From Burkholderiales bacterium (GTDB lineage Bacteria; Pseudomonadota; Gammaproteobacteria; Burkholderiales; Burkholderiaceae_C), in the NCBI GenBank assembly GCA_028869035.1, contig JAGWTL010000098.1:1-9358 (forward strand): a DNA stretch of 9,358 nucleotides. The letters run 5' to 3'. Shown here piece after piece: positions 1 to 8,209 of this stretch. Within the stretch, counting starts at the first letter, position 1. Every line of letters starts with the position of its first letter. The position numbers were made by a program, and so were the translations under genes. The notes beneath the pieces are model-generated. The model searched no databases and was not told the origin of the DNA. It saw only the letters and a list, made by a program, of their open reading frames with translations.

Positions 1-71
1 TGGAGGCTGTCGGTGGCCTGTTGGCGCCCTGGACTGCCGGCCACCGGCCCGAAAAAACCGCAGCCGACTGA
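1..71 (+). CDS. Possible C-terminal end of an upstream gene (partial)
   Basis: Frame 3 is open from the left edge to a TGA at 69-71 and would encode a 22-residue tail ending in RPEKTAAD. It would run convergently towards the cyclic-nucleotide-binding gene, whose stop lies at 93-95, leaving 21 bases between the two genes. The piece is too short to assign a family, and codon choice is only mildly biased. Frame 1 is also open here, so this is a weak call that depends on the sequence to the left. Confidence 0.25.
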   Translation, partial: EAVGGLLAPWTAGHRPEKTAAD

Positions 72-92
72 ACCCGACCTATGGACGCCGCG

Positions 93-626
93 TCAACGCT
101 TCTTCAGATCGGCCAGCATGAGGCTGGACTCGCCCAGGCGGGACGCCAGGATGCGGGCGATATTGCGGTAGATGGCGGAGGCGCTTTCGGGGTTGGCGTC
201 GATCAGCTCGCGGTAGAAACGCATGGCCACCAGCGGGCCGGCGGCGCGCACCGTGGCCGAGCGCACATCGTTGCCCACCAGGGCCATCTCGCCGAAGCAT
301 TCACCCGGCCCCAGGCGGGCCAGCTCCACCGGCTTGCCGTCACGCAGTTTCTCGACCACCACATCCCCGGCAATCAGCACGTAAAAGGAGTTGCCCATGT
401 CGCCTTCGCGGAACACCGCCTCGCCGGCCTGGATGGTGAAATGCTCGCCGGTGGCCAGGGTATCCAGCAGACAGGGCTGGCTCATGCCGGCGAAGATCGG
501 AACCTTCTGCGCAATCTTCTGGATGATGGCCGGGTCGAGCTTGAGGGCCGGGGCCGCACGTTGCGGCAACATCTCGGCCCGCACCCGCTCGGCGATGTTC
601 TGGACGATGGCTGGATCGATACCCAT
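93..626 (-). CDS. Single-domain cyclic nucleotide-binding (CNB) protein
   Basis: A 177-residue cytoplasmic protein with one Crp/PKA-type cNMP-binding domain (about residues 43-150) and no DNA-binding domain, so it probably acts as a cAMP/cGMP-responsive partner rather than a transcription factor. The phosphate-binding cassette is canonical: GECFGEMALVGNDVRSATV at about 108-126. Its E113 should hold the ribose hydroxyl and its R122 the cyclic phosphate. The N-terminus carries two similar helices, DPAIVQNIAERV (4-15) and DPAIIQKIAQKV (31-42). The ATG at 626 (MGIDPAI) is preferred over the in-frame ATG at 668, because a perfect-arm palindrome lies at 632-647 between the two starts and the extra 14 residues do not look like a domain. 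No strong Shine-Dalgarno sequence is visible. It is divergent from the exonuclease-like gene, and a class III cyclase lies about 0.8 kb away. Domain assignment is strong; the biological role is unknown. Confidence 0.88.
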   Translation of the reverse strand: MGIDPAIVQNIAERVRAEMLPQRAAPALKLDPAIIQKIAQKVPIFAGMSQPCLLDTLATGEHFTIQAGEAVFREGDMGNSFYVLIAGDVVVEKLRDGKPVELARLGPGECFGEMALVGNDVRSATVRAAGPLVAMRFYRELIDANPESASAIYRNIARILASRLGESSLMLADLKKR

Positions 627-631
627 GTTCT

Positions 632-647
632 TGTAACCCTGGTTACA
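632..647. promoter_or_regulatory. 16-bp palindrome upstream of the CNB gene, candidate operator
   Basis: TGTAACC-CT-GGTTACA has 7-bp perfectly complementary arms around a 2-bp centre. It ends 5 bases upstream of the ATG at 626 and covers the place where a ribosome binding site should be. The size and symmetry fit a dimeric repressor operator (TetR, GntR or MarR type) or a small mRNA hairpin masking initiation. The cognate factor cannot be named from sequence. Confidence 0.45.
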
Positions 648-775
648 CCCTCGGAAGACGGCATGCATGAAATGCCCCTGCTCATCTTACACACCGACGG
701 GGTTTCCGGGCGAGCCCGGCGCAACGTTGCACAGCAGTTTGCGAACGATTGCACAGAAACCCCAGCCTCACCATA

Positions 776-1300
776 ATGATCGCGATGAAGCCCACCCCCG
801 AGGCAAGGCCCGCCGTGCTCGACGTGGAAGCGTCCGGCTTCGGCCGCGACAGCTACCCCATCGAAGTCGGTTACGCCCTGCCCGACGGCCGCGTCTTCTG
901 CACCCTGATCCGGCCTGAACCCCAGTGGACCCACTGGGACCCGCAGGCCGAGCGCCTGCACCAGATTCCCCGCCCCGCCCTGCTGAACCGCGGCCGGTCC
1001 GCGGTCGAGGTGGCCACCCTGCTCAACGAGCAACTGCAGGGCCGAACGGTCTACTCCGACGGCTGGAACCACGATTACACCTGGCTGGCCCTCTTGTACG
1101 ACGCGGCCGGCCAGCGCCAGCGCTTCAAGCTGGAGAACCTGCGCGCCCTGTTGCAGGAAGACGAGGCCGAGCGCTGGCATGCCATCAAGCAGCAGATCGC
1201 CGATGAACGCGGGCCCCAGCGCCACCGCGCCAGCGCCGATGCCCGCCTGCTGCAACTGACCCTGCAGCGTGTGCGCCAGGGCGCCACCCTGCCGTCCTGA
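776..1300 (+). CDS. DEDDh-type 3'-5' exonuclease-like protein
   Basis: A 174-residue protein with the spaced acidic residues of the DnaQ/RNase T (DEDDh) exonuclease superfamily. ExoI is VLDVEASGFG with D16 and E18, ExoII is WNHDYTWL with D100, and ExoIII is HRASAD with H150 and D155. The five-residue H-to-D spacing matches the family's catalytic His/Asp pair. It should therefore hydrolyse single-stranded DNA or RNA ends using two metal ions; substrate and pathway are unknown. It is about the size of a lone exonuclease domain, with no polymerase or other domain attached. The ATG at 776 was chosen; the ATG at 785 (MKPTPEA) is equally possible, and neither has a clear Shine-Dalgarno sequence. 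The TTG at 749 is less likely. It is divergent from the CNB gene and 111 bases from the cyclase downstream; functional linkage is not evident. Confidence 0.75.
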   Translation: MIAMKPTPEARPAVLDVEASGFGRDSYPIEVGYALPDGRVFCTLIRPEPQWTHWDPQAERLHQIPRPALLNRGRSAVEVATLLNEQLQGRTVYSDGWNHDYTWLALLYDAAGQRQRFKLENLRALLQEDEAERWHAIKQQIADERGPQRHRASADARLLQLTLQRVRQGATLPS

Positions 1301-1411
1301 GGACCGGACGCCCCGTATACTCGGCGTCTAAGAGGTCGTCCCCATGGCAGCGAGCAGGCGAGGCGGGGCCGGCATAATAAACATACCCACACTCTCGAAG
1401 ATTCCGATCGC

Positions 1412-2329
1412 ATGGCCGTTCTCACCATCGTCTTTGCCGACCTGACCGGAAGCACCGGGCTGTTCGAAGCGTTGGGCAATGCCAAAGCGGCCGAGGTGGT
1501 GACCCGCACCACGCACTGGATCGGTAAGCTCTTTCAGGCCCGCGGCGGCCGTGTCATCAAGTACCTGGGCGACGGTGTGCTGGCCTCCTTTGGCAATAAC
1601 CAGGCCGCCGTGCTGGCCATGGTCGAGATGCAGCGCATGCAGCGCGAGCGCAGCGGCAGCCTGCCCGGCATGAGCAAGATGCGGATCAAGGTGGGCCTGG
1701 CGCGTGGCGAGGTCGTGGAACAGGATGGTGACTGCTTCGGCGACGCCGTCAACATGGCCTCGCGCCTGAGCGACCTCTCGGGCGCCGAGCAGATCTTCGC
1801 GTCTGAGAGCGTGATCGACGCGCTCTACAGCGACGGCGAGATCAACTTCCGCAACCTCGGCCCCATGGACATCCGGGGGAAAAGCGAGCCGGCCACGGTC
1901 TACCGCATCGACTGGCAGCGCGAGACCACCTCCGAGATCATGACCATGCAGGCCGGGTTGGAAACGGTCGGCGCCCCCAGCAGCCGCCTGCCCAGCACCA
2001 TCGAGCTGACCTGGCGCGAACACAACATCCTGTTCGAGGCCATGGACATGCCGGTCTTCCTCGGCCGCGGCAACGACGCCCAGTTCGCCGTGCTGGATCC
2101 GCGCGTTTCTCGCCTGCACGCCCGGCTGGACCGCCGCGGTGAACTCTTCGTGCTATCGGACATCAGCAGCTACGGTACCTGGGTGCGGTTTGCCGGCTCC
2201 ACGGCCGTGATCTCCCTGCGCCGCCAGGAATGTGTGCTGCTGGACAAAGGCGAGATGGCGCTGGGCGCCTCCTTCGACGACCCGACCGCGCCGGTCGTCA
2301 GCTTCTGGTTCACCAACAAGAACAACTAG
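1412..2329 (+). CDS. Class III adenylate cyclase fused to a C-terminal FHA domain
   Basis: A 305-residue soluble protein predicted to convert ATP to cAMP. The cyclase homology domain (about 1-170) has both metal-binding aspartates, D10 in FADLTGST and D54 in KYLGDG. Adenine-selecting K50 and D107 are present, as are the transition-state residues N114 and R118 in VNMASRL, so the site looks complete and ATP-specific. The C-terminal part (about 195-295) is an FHA domain, with FLGRG near 217, SRLHA and SSYGTW; such domains bind phosphothreonine peptides. The order catalytic domain then FHA suggests control by, or docking to, a phosphorylated partner, but no Ser/Thr kinase is in view. The ATG at 1412 is the only reasonable start in frame. 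The hybrid kinase begins 12 bases after its stop, so the two are probably co-transcribed. There are no membrane segments. Confidence 0.92.
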   Translation: MAVLTIVFADLTGSTGLFEALGNAKAAEVVTRTTHWIGKLFQARGGRVIKYLGDGVLASFGNNQAAVLAMVEMQRMQRERSGSLPGMSKMRIKVGLARGEVVEQDGDCFGDAVNMASRLSDLSGAEQIFASESVIDALYSDGEINFRNLGPMDIRGKSEPATVYRIDWQRETTSEIMTMQAGLETVGAPSSRLPSTIELTWREHNILFEAMDMPVFLGRGNDAQFAVLDPRVSRLHARLDRRGELFVLSDISSYGTWVRFAGSTAVISLRRQECVLLDKGEMALGASFDDPTAPVVSFWFTNKNN

Positions 2330-2341
2330 AGAGACAGGGCC

Positions 2342-4400
<2,059 letters not shown>

Positions 4401-4417
<17 letters not shown>

Positions 4418-5069
4418 GCCTGGCGCAGGCATCTCCTGCCTGCACGCCGACGAGGCCCTGCTCGTGCTGGACAAACCGGCCGGCCTGCTGGCGGTGCCCG
4501 GCCGTGGCACCGACAAGCAGGACTGCGCCAGCACCCGCGCGCAGGCGCAATGGCCCGACGCGCTGATCGTGCACCGGCTGGATATGGCCACCTCGGGTCT
4601 GCTGCTGATGGCGCGCGGCGCGGCCATGCAGCGCAGGCTCAGCATGGCCTTCGCATCACGCTCGGTCCGAAAGCACTACGTGGCGCTGGTCGCCGGCCAC
4701 GTGCCGCCCTCGGCCGCCGGCTGGGGCGAGATCGACCTGCCGCTGATGAACGACTGGCCCAAGCGGCCGCGACAGATGGTGGACCCGCGCGGCAAACCCA
4801 GCCTCACGCGCTGGCTCGTGCTCGCGCACGAGAGCGACGACCGGGGCCGGCCGCTGACGCGCCTGGCGCTGGAACCCGTCACGGGCCGCACGCACCAGCT
4901 GCGCGTACATCTGCAGGCCATCGGCCACCCCATCCTGGGCGACGCACTCTATGCGGATGCCGACGCCCGGGCGCACAGCCCGCGCCTGCTGCTGCACGCC
5001 TGCGAGCTGGCACTCACCCACCCCCTCACGGACGAGGCCCTTCAGTGGCACAGCCCGCCCCCCTTCTGA
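4401..5069 (+). CDS. rluA: Pseudouridine synthase RluA (23S rRNA / tRNA)
   Basis: A 222-residue enzyme that isomerises uridine to pseudouridine. It matches E. coli RluA (219 residues) along its whole length from memory: DKPAGLLAVPGR, VHRLDMATSG, DLPLMNDWPKRPRQ, PVTGRTHQLRVH, GHPILGDALYA and PRLLLHA all have close counterparts. In E. coli the enzyme modifies U746 of 23S rRNA and U32 of some tRNAs. The catalytic aspartate is D61 in HRLDMATSG. Like RluA, and unlike RluC or RluD, it has no N-terminal S4 domain. The GTG start at 4401 lies inside the kinase gene, overlapping its end by 17 bases, which suggests translational coupling. There is no clear Shine-Dalgarno sequence and no other good start before the conserved region. 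The kinase link is probably only transcriptional. Confidence 0.92.
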
Positions 5070-5087
5070 TCCCTGCTGCCACAATGC

Positions 5088-5156
5088 CGTTCGCGTTGAG
5101 CCTGTCGAAACGCGCTGCACATCCCACGCGGGACTTCGACAAGCTCAGTCCGAACG
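5088..5156. repeat. REP-like inverted repeat, copy 1
   Basis: Two 22-nt arms, at 5088-5109 and 5135-5156, are complementary at 18 of 22 positions and enclose a 25-nt loop. The inner part of each arm is the TGTCGAA / TTCGACA core. The element fills most of the 108-bp gap between rluA and the dehydrogenase gene. It resembles the dispersed palindromic (REP-type) elements common in Burkholderiales genomes. No T-tract follows, so it is not a standard terminator, though as RNA it would fold. Confidence 0.75.
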
Positions 5157-5177
5157 GATGAACTCGAAAGCCTGGAC

Positions 5178-5933
5178 ATGAGCGACACCCATCTCTACAT
5201 CCTCACCGGCGCCTCGCGCGGCATGGGTCTGGCCATGGCACAGCTGCTGCTGGCGCCCGGTCACAGCCTGCTATGCATCTCGCGCCAGGCAAACGCCGGG
5301 CTGACCGCGCAGGCGGCACAGGCCGGCTGCACACTGGAGCAGTGGCCGCTGGACCTCGCCCACAGCCGCGAAGCCGCAGCGATGTTGCGCCAGTGGCTGG
5401 GCAAGCCGGGGCCACGTCCCGCCAGTGCCACACTGATCAATAACGCCGGCATGATCCCACGCATAACGCCGCTGTCGGACATCGATCCGGACGACCTGGC
5501 CCGGACGCTGCGCGTGGACCTGGAAGCGCCCATGGCGCTCAGCGCCGCCTTCCTCGCCGCCACCGGAGGCTGGGGCGTGCCGCGCCGCATCCTCAATATC
5601 TCCTCGGGCCTGGGCCGCCGGCCCATGGCCTCGCAGGCCGTCTATTGCGCGGCCAAGGCAGGGATGGACCACTACACACGCTGCCTGGCGCTGGAAGAGG
5701 CGCGCAAACCCCAGGGTGCCCAGGTCTGCTCGCTGGCGCCCGGTGTGGTCGACACCGACATGCAGCTGCAGCTGCGCGGCGCCGATGCCGCGGCCTTTCC
5801 GGACCGCGCGCGCTTCGAACAACTCAAGAGCGGCGGCCAGCTCGACAGCCCCGATGCTGCAGCGCGCAAGGTGCTGGCCTATCTGGACCGGCCTGACTTC
5901 GGCAGCGAGCCGGTGGCCGACGTGCGGGGGTAA
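5178..5933 (+). CDS. Short-chain dehydrogenase/reductase (SDR), classical type
   Basis: A 251-residue NAD(P)-dependent oxidoreductase with a Rossmann fold. The cofactor-binding motif TGASRGMG is at residues 10-17 and NNAG at 88-91. The catalytic set is S143 in NISSG, Y156 and K160 in YCAAK, with PGVVDTDM after the active site. Arg at 14 and at 36 (end of the second strand) favour NADP(H) over NAD(H). Length and motif spacing fit classical SDRs. The overall look recalls the sepiapterin/benzil reductase-like group, but the substrate cannot be read from sequence. The ATG at 5178 directly precedes the first strand; the Shine-Dalgarno sequence is weak. REP-like elements lie on both sides, so it may be its own transcription unit, with no functional tie to either neighbour. 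Confidence 0.9.
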   Translation: MSDTHLYILTGASRGMGLAMAQLLLAPGHSLLCISRQANAGLTAQAAQAGCTLEQWPLDLAHSREAAAMLRQWLGKPGPRPASATLINNAGMIPRITPLSDIDPDDLARTLRVDLEAPMALSAAFLAATGGWGVPRRILNISSGLGRRPMASQAVYCAAKAGMDHYTRCLALEEARKPQGAQVCSLAPGVVDTDMQLQLRGADAAAFPDRARFEQLKSGGQLDSPDAAARKVLAYLDRPDFGSEPVADVRG

Positions 5934-5941
5934 GCACAACC

Positions 5942-6040
5942 CGCTCGCTTCGAGCTTGTCGAAACGCGCGCATGCAAAGCTCTCGCCCATGGCTTCGACA
6001 AGCCTGTCCTGAGCTGAGCCGAAGGGCTCAGCCCGAACGG
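5942..6040. repeat. REP-like inverted repeat, copy 2, with nested hairpin
   Basis: The left arm at 5942-5963 contains GAGCTTGTCGAA. The right side from 5994 begins TTCGACAAGC and ends CTCAGCCCGAACGG, matching copy 1 but with an insertion. Within the insertion is a perfect 8-bp stem with a 4-nt loop, GCTGAGCC-GAAG-GGCTCAGC at 6013-6032. The element starts 8 bases after the dehydrogenase stop codon. No T-tract follows the stem. It may protect the 3' end of the transcript, but that is inference. Confidence 0.75.
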
Positions 6041-6062
6041 GGGGAATTTGCGATACGCAGCC

Positions 6063-6140
6063 CCAGTGCAGCGTCAGCGCCGGGATGGTGGTATGTGCCG
6101 CACGCGCTGCGCTGGTGGGCAACAGGATGTGCTGAAACAT
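6063..6140 (-). pseudogene. Remnant of a universal stress protein (UspA-family) gene
   Basis: On the minus strand an ATG at 6140 is preceded by a strong Shine-Dalgarno sequence (GGAGG at 6146-6150, five bases away) and encodes MFQHILLPT, the typical first strand of UspA-family proteins. The usual DGS continuation and the nucleotide-binding core are missing. The next residues, SAARAAHTTIPALTLHW, loosely resemble the last strand of such proteins (HTxIPVLVxx), as if the middle had been deleted in frame. After that the frame runs into the REP-like element and the antisense of the dehydrogenase gene, so no functional protein is expected. A perfect FNR box lies about 60 bases upstream, a common arrangement for stress-protein genes under oxygen control. 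The N-terminal match is seen directly; the internal-deletion reading is inference from a short stretch. Confidence 0.5.
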
Positions 6141-6199
6141 GGGAACCTCCTGCTCGAAGCAAGTACGGCTCGACTTCAGACCGGCTATTGCACGCCGAC

Positions 6200-6213
6200 T
6201 TGATCCGTATCAA
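6200..6213. promoter_or_regulatory. Perfect FNR/ANR-type binding site
   Basis: TTGATCCGTATCAA matches the FNR consensus TTGAT-N4-ATCAA at all ten fixed positions. Its centre is about 68 bases before the sensor-kinase ATG at 6275 and about 66 bases before the stress-protein remnant's ATG at 6140 on the other strand. Either spacing allows a class II promoter (site at about -41.5) with a 25-30-nt leader. No good -10 hexamer is obvious in either direction. Oxygen-responsive expression of the NarX/NarL-like pair is the likely present function. Confidence 0.7.
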
Positions 6214-6274
6214 GCTTCAGGCCCACCCGGCCAGCCGCTTTGGCGGCACACTGGACCTCCGCAACGCGACGACC

Positions 6275-8209
6275 ATGACACCCCCCAAGCAACGCAGCCT
6301 GGCCGCCAAACTGACGCTGGCCGCCACCCCCTTCCTGCTGCTGGCCCTGCTGGCCACGGCGGCCACGCTGTGGGTGACCTGGCAGCTCGACGGCGGCGCC
6401 GCCGCCGTCAACGAGGCCGGGCGCATGCGCATGCAGGCCTACCGCATGGCGCTCACGCTGAGCACCGGCCAGGCCAGCGAAGTGCCGCCACTGGTGCAGG
6501 AATTCGAAGGCAGCCTGGCCGTGCTGCGCCGCGGCGACCCCGAGCGTCCGCTCTTTGTACCCTGGGACGAGACCGTGCAGGCGCGCTTCGCCGTGATCGA
6601 GCGGGACTGGGCCGATTTTCGCCACCTGCTGGTCCGCCCGGTCACGTCCGCACAGCCGCAGCAACTGCGTGATCTGACCATCGCCTTCGTCGGCCACATC
6701 GACGCTTTCGTGCTCGGTATCGAAACCCAAATCTCGCGCTGGACGGCCATCCTGCATCTGCTGCAGACCACGCTGATGGCCCTGGTCATCCTGGGTGCCG
6801 TCGTGATGCTTTACATGGGCCAGCTGCTGGTGCTCGAACCCGTGGGCCTGCTCAAGCGCGCCATCGAGAAGATCCAAGGAGGTGATTTCGACGCGCGCGT
6901 CGAGCGCGTCAGCAGCGACGAGTTCGGCACCCTGGCCGAAGGCTTCAACGACATGGCCGCGCACCTGCAGTCCATGTACCGGCACCTGGAAGCCAAGGTG
7001 GCCGAGAAAACCGCCGAGCTGGAAGAGAAGCGCGAGCGCCTGGAGAGCCTCTACGAAATCACCGCGCTGGTGGCGCGCAGCACCTCGCTGGACGAACTGG
7101 CTCAGGGTTTTGTGCGCAGCATCCGGGGCATCTCTCGTGCCGACGGCGTGGCGCTGCGCTGGTCCGACCAGACCAACCAGCGCTACCTCATGCTCGCCGC
7201 CCAGGGCCTGCCTGAAGAAATCGTGCAGGCCGAGCATTGCATCCACAAGGGTGACTGTCATTGCGGCACCGGCATGACGGCCGACACCAGACTGCGCGTC
7301 ATCCCCATCCACACCCTGGGTGACACGCGCGATCGTCTGTGCGGCCAGGTCGGTTTCGAGTCGCTGGTCAACATTCCGGTGCACCTGCACGACCGCCTGA
7401 TGGGCGAGGTGGACCTATTTTTCCACGCCCGCACCGAACCCTCGGCCGCCGAGCGCTCCCTGCTGGAAGCCCTGGCCAGCCACCTGGCCGGCGCCATGGA
7501 AAACCTGCGCCTGAACGCGCTGGATATGGAAGCCGCGGTATCCCAGGAGCGCCACCTGCTGGCGCGCGAACTGCACGACTCCATCGCGCAGTCGCTCGCC
7601 TTCCTGAAGATCCAGGTGCAGCTCATGCGTGACGCCCTGGCTGCGGGCGACCGCCAGGACATGGCCAAGGTGCTGGAAGAGATCGACGCCGGCGTGCGCG
7701 AAAGTTATGGCGACGTGCGCGAGCTGCTGATGCACTTCCGAACCCGCACCAACACCGAAGACATCGAGACCGCGCTCACCACCACCCTGCACAAGTTCGA
7801 GCTGCAAAGCGGCCTGAAAGCCCACCTGCAGATGCAGGGCCAGGGCCTGCCGCTGGCGCCCGACCTGCAGATCCAGGTGCTGCACATCGTGCAGGAGGCT
7901 CTCTCCAACGTGCGCAAGCACGCCCGCGCCTCGAGGGTCTGGCTCGATGTGCAGCAGCAACCCGAGTGGCGCTTCGAGGTGCGCGACGACGGCAGCGGCT
8001 TCGACACCCGCGACGGCAGCATCGACGACAGCCACGTGGGCCTGCGCATCATGCGCGAACGCGCCGAGCGCATCGGCGCGCGGGTCGAGATCATCTCCAC
8101 CCCGGGCGCCGGCACCTCCGTGGTGCTGACCCTGCCGGCCCAGCTGATCGCCGCCCGCGCGCCCGCGCCCACCCTCCCGCTAACCGGCACCCTTGAACAT
8201 GCAGCCTGA
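6275..8209 (+). CDS. NarX-like membrane sensor histidine kinase
   Basis: A 644-residue inner-membrane kinase of the NarX/NarQ type. TM1 is at about 10-32. The periplasmic domain (about 33-158) contains the nitrate/nitrite P-box VNEAGRMRMQAYR (45-57). TM2 is at about 160-185, followed by HAMP (to about 235), a coiled coil (about 236-262) and GAF (about 270-415). HisKA_3 has phospho-acceptor H434 in RELHDSIAQS, and HATPase_c has NVRKHA and DDGSGF. The GAF part carries four cysteines, C322, C328, C330 (CIHKGDCHCG) and C356, that could bind metal or an Fe-S cluster. The ATG at 6275 was chosen: the frame is open back to 5972, but that extension is REP-like repeat and stress-gene remnant. The FNR box lies 62 bases upstream. 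The stop overlaps the regulator's start by 11 bases, marking a cognate pair. E. coli NarX is 598 residues; nitrate is the likely ligand but unproven. Confidence 0.9.
   Translation: MTPPKQRSLAAKLTLAATPFLLLALLATAATLWVTWQLDGGAAAVNEAGRMRMQAYRMALTLSTGQASEVPPLVQEFEGSLAVLRRGDPERPLFVPWDETVQARFAVIERDWADFRHLLVRPVTSAQPQQLRDLTIAFVGHIDAFVLGIETQISRWTAILHLLQTTLMALVILGAVVMLYMGQLLVLEPVGLLKRAIEKIQGGDFDARVERVSSDEFGTLAEGFNDMAAHLQSMYRHLEAKVAEKTAELEEKRERLESLYEITALVARSTSLDELAQGFVRSIRGISRADGVALRWSDQTNQRYLMLAAQGLPEEIVQAEHCIHKGDCHCGTGMTADTRLRVIPIHTLGDTRDRLCGQVGFESLVNIPVHLHDRLMGEVDLFFHARTEPSAAERSLLEALASHLAGAMENLRLNALDMEAAVSQERHLLARELHDSIAQSLAFLKIQVQLMRDALAAGDRQDMAKVLEEIDAGVRESYGDVRELLMHFRTRTNTEDIETALTTTLHKFELQSGLKAHLQMQGQGLPLAPDLQIQVLHIVQEALSNVRKHARASRVWLDVQQQPEWRFEVRDDGSGFDTRDGSIDDSHVGLRIMRERAERIGARVEIISTPGAGTSVVLTLPAQLIAARAPAPTLPLTGTLEHAA

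Noticed and set aside
36..57. GCCGG-CCA-CCGGC hairpin followed by an A-run (T-run on the minus strand) as a terminator for the CNB gene
   Set aside because: On the minus strand the T-run comes before the hairpin, and on the plus strand the run is A, so neither direction has the layout of an intrinsic terminator.
1316..1321. TATACT as a -10 box for the cyclase operon
   Set aside because: No matching -35 hexamer at 16-18 bases upstream, and a single hexamer is not enough. CATAAT at 1373-1378 fails for the same reason.
1344..1445. Possible 33-codon leader peptide ahead of the cyclase gene, with AGAGG upstream
   Set aside because: It uses rare ATA and AGG codons, has no recognisable content and overlaps the cyclase start out of frame; chance is the simpler explanation.
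5271..6140. 289-residue minus-strand protein starting MFQHILLPT
   Set aside because: Only the first residues look like a real protein; the rest is antisense to the REP-like element and the dehydrogenase gene.
5972..6274. N-terminal extension of the NarX-like kinase
   Set aside because: The extra 101 codons are translated REP-like repeat and stress-gene remnant; the membrane helix expected at the N-terminus follows directly after the ATG at 6275.
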